Assembly: GCA_943704525.1 (NCBI GenBank)
Contig: CALSCQ010002022.1
Coordinates: 1 to 25,000, forward strand
Direction of reading: 5' to 3'
Source of the DNA: Pigoraptor vietnamica
Lineage: Eukaryota; Opisthokonta; Filasterea
DNA: 25,000 nucleotides
This document shows, piece by piece, positions 21,131 through 25,000 of this stretch (its first letter is position 1; the number at the start of each line of letters is the position of its first letter). The notes under the pieces are model-generated. The model was not told where the DNA came from. It did not search any database and worked only from the letters and a program-made list of their open reading frames with translations. A program made the translations under genes and the position numbers.

Positions 21131-21621
21131 ATGGGCACCGAACACGTCGTTGGGTTTACTGCGCTTGGTTTTGTGACGGCGTGCTATGCGAACGCACTCC
21201 GCGACTACCATGTCATGCGCAGTGGGTGCCGTGTGCTCGCGCGTCTGTGCCACGTTGTGTGCGTTGTGTGTGTGTGTGTGTGTGTGTGTGCTTGGTGTGT
21301 TATGTGCGGGTGTGGGTGTTGTTTGTGTGTGTTTGTAAGTATGATGTGGAGCTTTGTATGTGAGAGCGAGTGTGTGGTGTGTGTGTGCGTGCACGTCTTA
21401 TACGCTGAGTTTCCGGTCGCTTCTGTCGGTGTCTGACCGGCTTCTTTCTCGTCCTCTACCGCACTCACGCAGCCCCGCGCCTCCATGTCGCTTGCATGAT
21501 TGCTGGCGGCATCTTTGGGTTTGGCTATGGCCGTTTCACAGAGCACTTCAAGGCCAAGTATTACGCGCTCAAGGCGGATGCCGATCGCCAAAGGGGCGCC
21601 ATGCGGCCGGCGGAGGAATAG
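21131..21621 (+). CDS. Small membrane-associated protein of 79 residues, 2 exons
   Basis: Exons: 21131-21221 and 21473-21621, with TAG at 21619-21621. The donor GTGGGT at 21222 and acceptor CGCAG ending at 21472 join in phase 1. The product has a hydrophobic N-terminal segment (about residues 6-23), then a short loop with RTPRLH. A second, glycine-rich hydrophobic segment (about 35-50, ending GIFGFGYGRF) is followed by a charged, helical-looking C-terminus with many Lys, Arg and Asp. Its size and layout recall small accessory subunits of respiratory complex I such as NDUFC2/B14.5b, but I do not recognise a diagnostic motif and treat that only as a suggestion. The short exons, good frame closure and local donor type support a real gene. 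It is convergent with the COQ8 gene. Confidence 0.55.
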
Positions 21622-21667
21622 AGGAGGTGCGCACGTTTTGCGTGTGCTTGTGCGTTCGTGAGTGATT

Positions 21668-21717
<50 letters not shown>

Positions 21718-21730
21718 TGTGTGTGTGGGT
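21668..21730 (+). repeat. GT microsatellite in the 3' flank of the small gene
   Basis: A nearly perfect GT repeat starts about 50 bases after the stop codon, in the convergent spacer 21622-22221. The remainder of that spacer shows no gene. Confidence 0.93.
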
Positions 21731-22221
21731 TGTCAGCAAAAGTCCTTTTAAGCTCATTTATTATGACCTTGTAGGTCGCAGGAAAGCGCTTGGCGTCGGC
21801 CTCTTTATGTGGGAATGTGAGCGCGTTTGCACTTGATGCGTTTTCGTTTTTGGGCCTTTTCGCACGCGACGGCTCTTTTAAAAGTTGTACAGTTTTATGC
21901 ACTCTCTCTCTTTCTGTTGCATCTCTCAGTCAAGGGGTTCGCTGGCTCACATATGGCACACACACAGTGTGGTTTAGATGACCACAACCGCACTACGACT
22001 CGCACTGTTTCAACGCAATCCATGACGAATGCACGCGGACACGCACTCCGCGTGTTGCCATGTGTCTGATTACTCGTCGTGCGCACACACACGCGTGCAA
22101 GAGCCGGTCGCATTTTTTCTTGTGAACCACACACGTGCATGTCACCGTCGCTCGGTCACCATGCAACACCACACCCCTCACACTCGCACGCACAACGTGT
22201 CGCTGCAACTCAACCCATGTT

Positions 22222-24162
22222 TTATCGTATGAGGGCGTCGTCGAAGCGGTACTTTCTGTACACGCTGTCGAAAATTACCTGCGGAAAGAGAAAGGCGCTG
22301 CAATGTGAGAACGAAGCCAACCGACGACAAGACGATACGAAACGAAATGCGAATGTTCTCGAGACATCGCAAGAAGACTGCGTGAGCGATGCCCCGTAGT
22401 GTGTCGCTGTCAGAGAGTGAGAGACAAGTATGGACAACTGCCACCGCACAGCAAACACCCACCTTGCATGGCACCACTGCGCGCAATTTGGCGCAGAGGA
22501 GAAAGGCGCCCGACAGTTTCCTGTGCAGCGAATAGCTCTCTTCGGGCGGCGGCGTGAGGCGATGCCGCATCATAATGGGGAGCAGACTGCGCGCACTGCG
22601 TGTGAGTTGCATGTGCTAGCGAAAGCATGGATGTGTGCGTCACAGGCGTGTGTATGAGTGTGTGCGAATACGTATGTGTGTGTGTGTGTGTGTGTGCGCG
22701 TGTGTGTGTGCGTGGCGTGTGTGCGTGAGTGGGAGTGTCTGTGTGTGCGCGCACGTGTAGTGTGAGCGCGTGTGTGGGTATGTCGGTGGGAGTGTCTGTG
22801 TGTGCGCGCAAGTGTGTGAGCGCGTGTGTTGGTATGTCGGTGCGGCGAGTGTACGTGTGTGCCAGTGCGCGCACGTGTGGGTCGACTGAGTGTGCACACC
22901 ACCTCTGCACTTTCGATGTGATGTCCTGTGTGCCAAAGTCAAAGGGCTCTTCCATCGCAAACGGACGCCCCAATTGCGCCATTGCGTCAGCATGCGCCTC
23001 CGTCATCACCTGAGATATGCGGCGTTTTCAGTGACACACGAATAACAATTGTTGACACGCACAAAGACTGCATGCACAGGCGCACACTAAACCCACTCGC
23101 ACATGCATACGACGTTTTCAGTAACGCACGGATAACAATTGTTGACCCGCATAAAGGCATGTACGCACAGGCGCACACTAAACCCACTCGCACGCACACA
23201 CGGCATTTTCAGTGAGACAGCGGACAACGGCACAAACATATGTGCGCACATGCACGCACATGATCCGCTCGCACGCACACACGTCGCGCGCACGCCACAA
23301 ATATTACACGCACGCGTACACACGTACATTCACCCGCACGCACACAGACCATACACACGCACACACACAAGCAAACACACGACCGCGACAGTCGGGGCAC
23401 ACAAACAAACCAAACAAACAAACACACGTGCGCGACAGTCCCGCACCTTTGTCTCGTCACCCGTGAGGAAGCCCATATCGATGGATGCGTCGATGCACGT
23501 CTGTCGGTCCCCACGGGCGGCGCCGTAGATGGCCTTGATGTAGGGGTCGGTGAATCGCTTGGGGAACTCGCGTGACGCGCCGAAGTCGAGGAGCGCGATC
23601 TGCGAGGACGCCGAGGGTGTTGTGCATGCGGCCAAACATCAGCGTGATTTCACATAAGCACGCGTGAGTGCGCACACACGGTGCTTGCAATTGCCTCACA
23701 TGCAACGAGGACGAGCCAGGTACGGTCAAGAACTGCCATTGCAAAGTGCACACACGACCACGCACGAACACAGGGCCCCCATACTCGCGCACTCCCAAGA
23801 CACTCAACTCGTTACATCAGTACACGCACATGCAGCGCGCAGGCACACACGCATAAGTACATGTGCACACAGACACAACGGCACGTTGAATACCTTGCCG
23901 GTTTCCTTGTCGTAGAGAAAGTTTGCCCAGTTGGGGTCCGTTTGCATTACGCCAAACTCAAACAGCTCGCGGAGACAGAGGCGCAGAATGGACGTCCCAA
24001 TCTGTGTCGAGAGCGTTGTGTTGTGTCAGTTATTGGCTCAGAATATGACATCGCCGGGATCATTAATCGCACGGAACGCTCAAAGACAGGTACCACTCGT
24101 GAAACCGATCAAATGGATAACGCACATACAGACACACGCACACACACACACACGCACGTACG

Positions 24163-24193
<31 letters not shown>

Positions 24194-24735
24194 CTTGTTT
24201 CGCGTGTCTTGGTCGAGTTGAAACGTGTGCTCCAGGGGAACGCCGTGCATGAATTCCATGGTGAGCACGCGCTTCGTTGTGAGTTCGTCGACGGCGCGCG
24301 GTACGGCAAAGCTGTCGGCCTCGTCCTTCAGCAGCCGCTTGAAGAGCTTCGCATAGTTCGCCTCCCTTAGATTGCATGCAAAGCAAATGAATTGGTGAGG
24401 GTGTACGTGGATATTCGTGTGTGTGTGTGTGTGTGAGTGGGTGTGTGTGTGTGAGGGGGCGATATTGCGCGTATACATACACGCATGCGTGAGTGCGCGC
24501 ATTTTAATGTGTGATGCGTGTGGAAAGCTTCGAGTGCACATGACGTAAAGGAAAACAAAGCGACGCACCTAAGGTAGTCCGTCTCCCACGCAAGCTCCTT
24601 TCGCGCCACTCGCATGGTGTTCTCGAGGTAAAGCCCTTGCGGAAGCAGCCGCGAAAACGTCAGCAGCGAAGTGATGTTGTCGATGTCGCTGTCGATTGAT
24701 TCTGCGACGCCCGGGTACTGCACTTTCATCACGAC
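22222..24735 (-). CDS. COQ8: COQ8/ADCK (UbiB family) atypical kinase, 3' part, 7 exons
   Basis: Exons on the minus strand: 24735-24569, 24365-24194, 24001-23894, 23599-23447, 23009-22903, 22586-22463 and 22278-22222 (stop 22224-22222). They give 295 residues in one frame. The N-terminal part, including the KxGQ motif region, lies beyond the right edge. Visible landmarks, numbered from the first visible residue: the nucleotide-binding lysine in [11 protein letters not shown] (1-11); [14 protein letters not shown] (47-60), typical of ABC1 proteins; [21 protein letters not shown] (77-97, the ABC1 signature region); the catalytic-loop equivalent [10 protein letters not shown] (132-141); DFG (154-156) in [11 protein letters not shown]; then [26 protein letters not shown] and a short C-terminus. 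All key residues are present. COQ8 proteins support coenzyme Q biosynthesis in the mitochondrial matrix as ATPases or kinases of the CoQ complex. Subtype (COQ8A/B versus other ADCK) is favoured by the TDPNW and PPPEE motifs. Confidence 0.95.
22731..22844 (-). repeat. 57-base tandem repeat in COQ8 intron
   Basis: On the plus strand two copies starting GGGAGTGTCTGTGTGTGCGC begin at 22731 and 22788. They differ by a few substitutions and small indels. They sit in the GT-rich intron 22587-22902. Confidence 0.85.
23024..23213 (-). repeat. 90-base tandem repeat with AACAATTGTT palindrome in COQ8 intron
   Basis: Copies begin with GTTTTCAGT at 23024 and 23114, and a partial third begins at 23204 (CATTTTCAG). 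The two full copies share the perfect palindrome AACAATTGTT and the block AGGCGCACACTAAACCCACT. The array starts 15 bases from the exon boundary at 23009. Confidence 0.93.
24119..24193 (-). repeat. CA microsatellite touching a COQ8 donor
   Basis: On the sense (minus) strand the donor at 24193 begins GTGTGTGTG and the repeat continues for about 70 bases. The splice donor is therefore the first unit of the microsatellite. Confidence 0.9.
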
Positions 24736-24775
24736 CTGAGGGGATTGGTGCGGGAGTAAGACGGACGGACGAATG

Positions 24776-25000
24776 ACACACACGCAACACACGCATACAC
24801 ACACGCACACGCACGCACACGCACGCACGCGCACGCACTCACAAAACACACACGCGCACGCACACGCACACACACACACGCACACGCACACACACACGCA
24901 CAACACACGCGCACATGCACACGCACACGCACGCACACACACACACGCACACGCACACGCACGCACGCACACACGCACGCACGCACACACACACACACGC
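24776..25000 (-). repeat. CA/CGCA microsatellite intron at the right edge
   Basis: From just upstream of the first visible COQ8 exon to the window end the plus strand is CA/CGCA repeats (GT/GCGT in the sense of the gene). The preceding exon is outside the window. Confidence 0.9.

Noticed and set aside
22410-23009. Long minus-strand frame continuing from the COQ8 exon into His-Thr repeats
   Set aside because: The family alignment leaves the frame at the donor at 22902 and resumes at 22586.
23024-23213. Possible CRISPR-like array
   Set aside because: Only two and a bit 90-base direct copies without unique spacers, inside a spliced eukaryotic intron.

Overview
The window is eukaryotic nuclear DNA. 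It is GC-rich, and every gene but none of the spacers is built from short exons joined by canonical GT-AG introns. I reconstructed 38 introns by reading frame and family alignment. The proteins are typical eukaryotic ones: a COQ8/ADCK kinase, a heat-shock factor, a lysosomal-type GH3 glucosidase and an FAAH-type amidase. The introns are packed with GT/CA microsatellites. The GH3 protein most resembles the Dictyostelium gluA type. Together with an EGF-containing multi-pass receptor-like protein this suggests a free-living heterotrophic protist (amoebozoan or apusomonad-like). That placement is inference; I cannot name the species.

Layout, left to right. (1) 1-120, a CT microsatellite. (2) 287-2270 (+), the 3' part (7 exons) of an FAAH-like amidase whose start lies off the left edge. 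(3) 2271-2825, a convergent spacer filled by a GT microsatellite. (4) 6784-2826 (-), a 3-exon, 1153-residue gene: signal peptide, 5'-nucleotidase-like ectodomain, one EGF module, seven or eight membrane spans and a cytosolic tail. (5) 6785-7510, a divergent promoter spacer. (6) 7511-13934 (+), a 19-exon GH3 beta-glucosidase of 777 residues. (7) 13935-17552, a long spacer with no recognised gene and an AT-rich island. (8) 17553-20401 (+), a 6-exon heat-shock transcription factor of 556 residues. (9) 20402-21130, a spacer with two A-tracts. (10) 21131-21621 (+), a 2-exon, 79-residue protein with hydrophobic segments. (11) 24735-22222 (-), the 3' part (7 exons) of a COQ8/ADCK-type atypical kinase whose start lies off the right edge.

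The genes do not form a pathway; this is an ordinary eukaryotic neighbourhood. The most unusual object is gene 4. All metal-binding motifs expected of a 5'-nucleotidase-type metallophosphatase are replaced, while the C-terminal nucleotide-binding domain keeps its signatures, and it sits on an EGF stalk above a polytopic membrane domain. It looks like an enzyme converted into a nucleotide or nucleoside sensor. The second theme is intron biology: 31 of 38 donors begin GTG, often GTGNGT, inside or beside GT-repeat tracts, and some acceptors are preceded by long poly-C runs.
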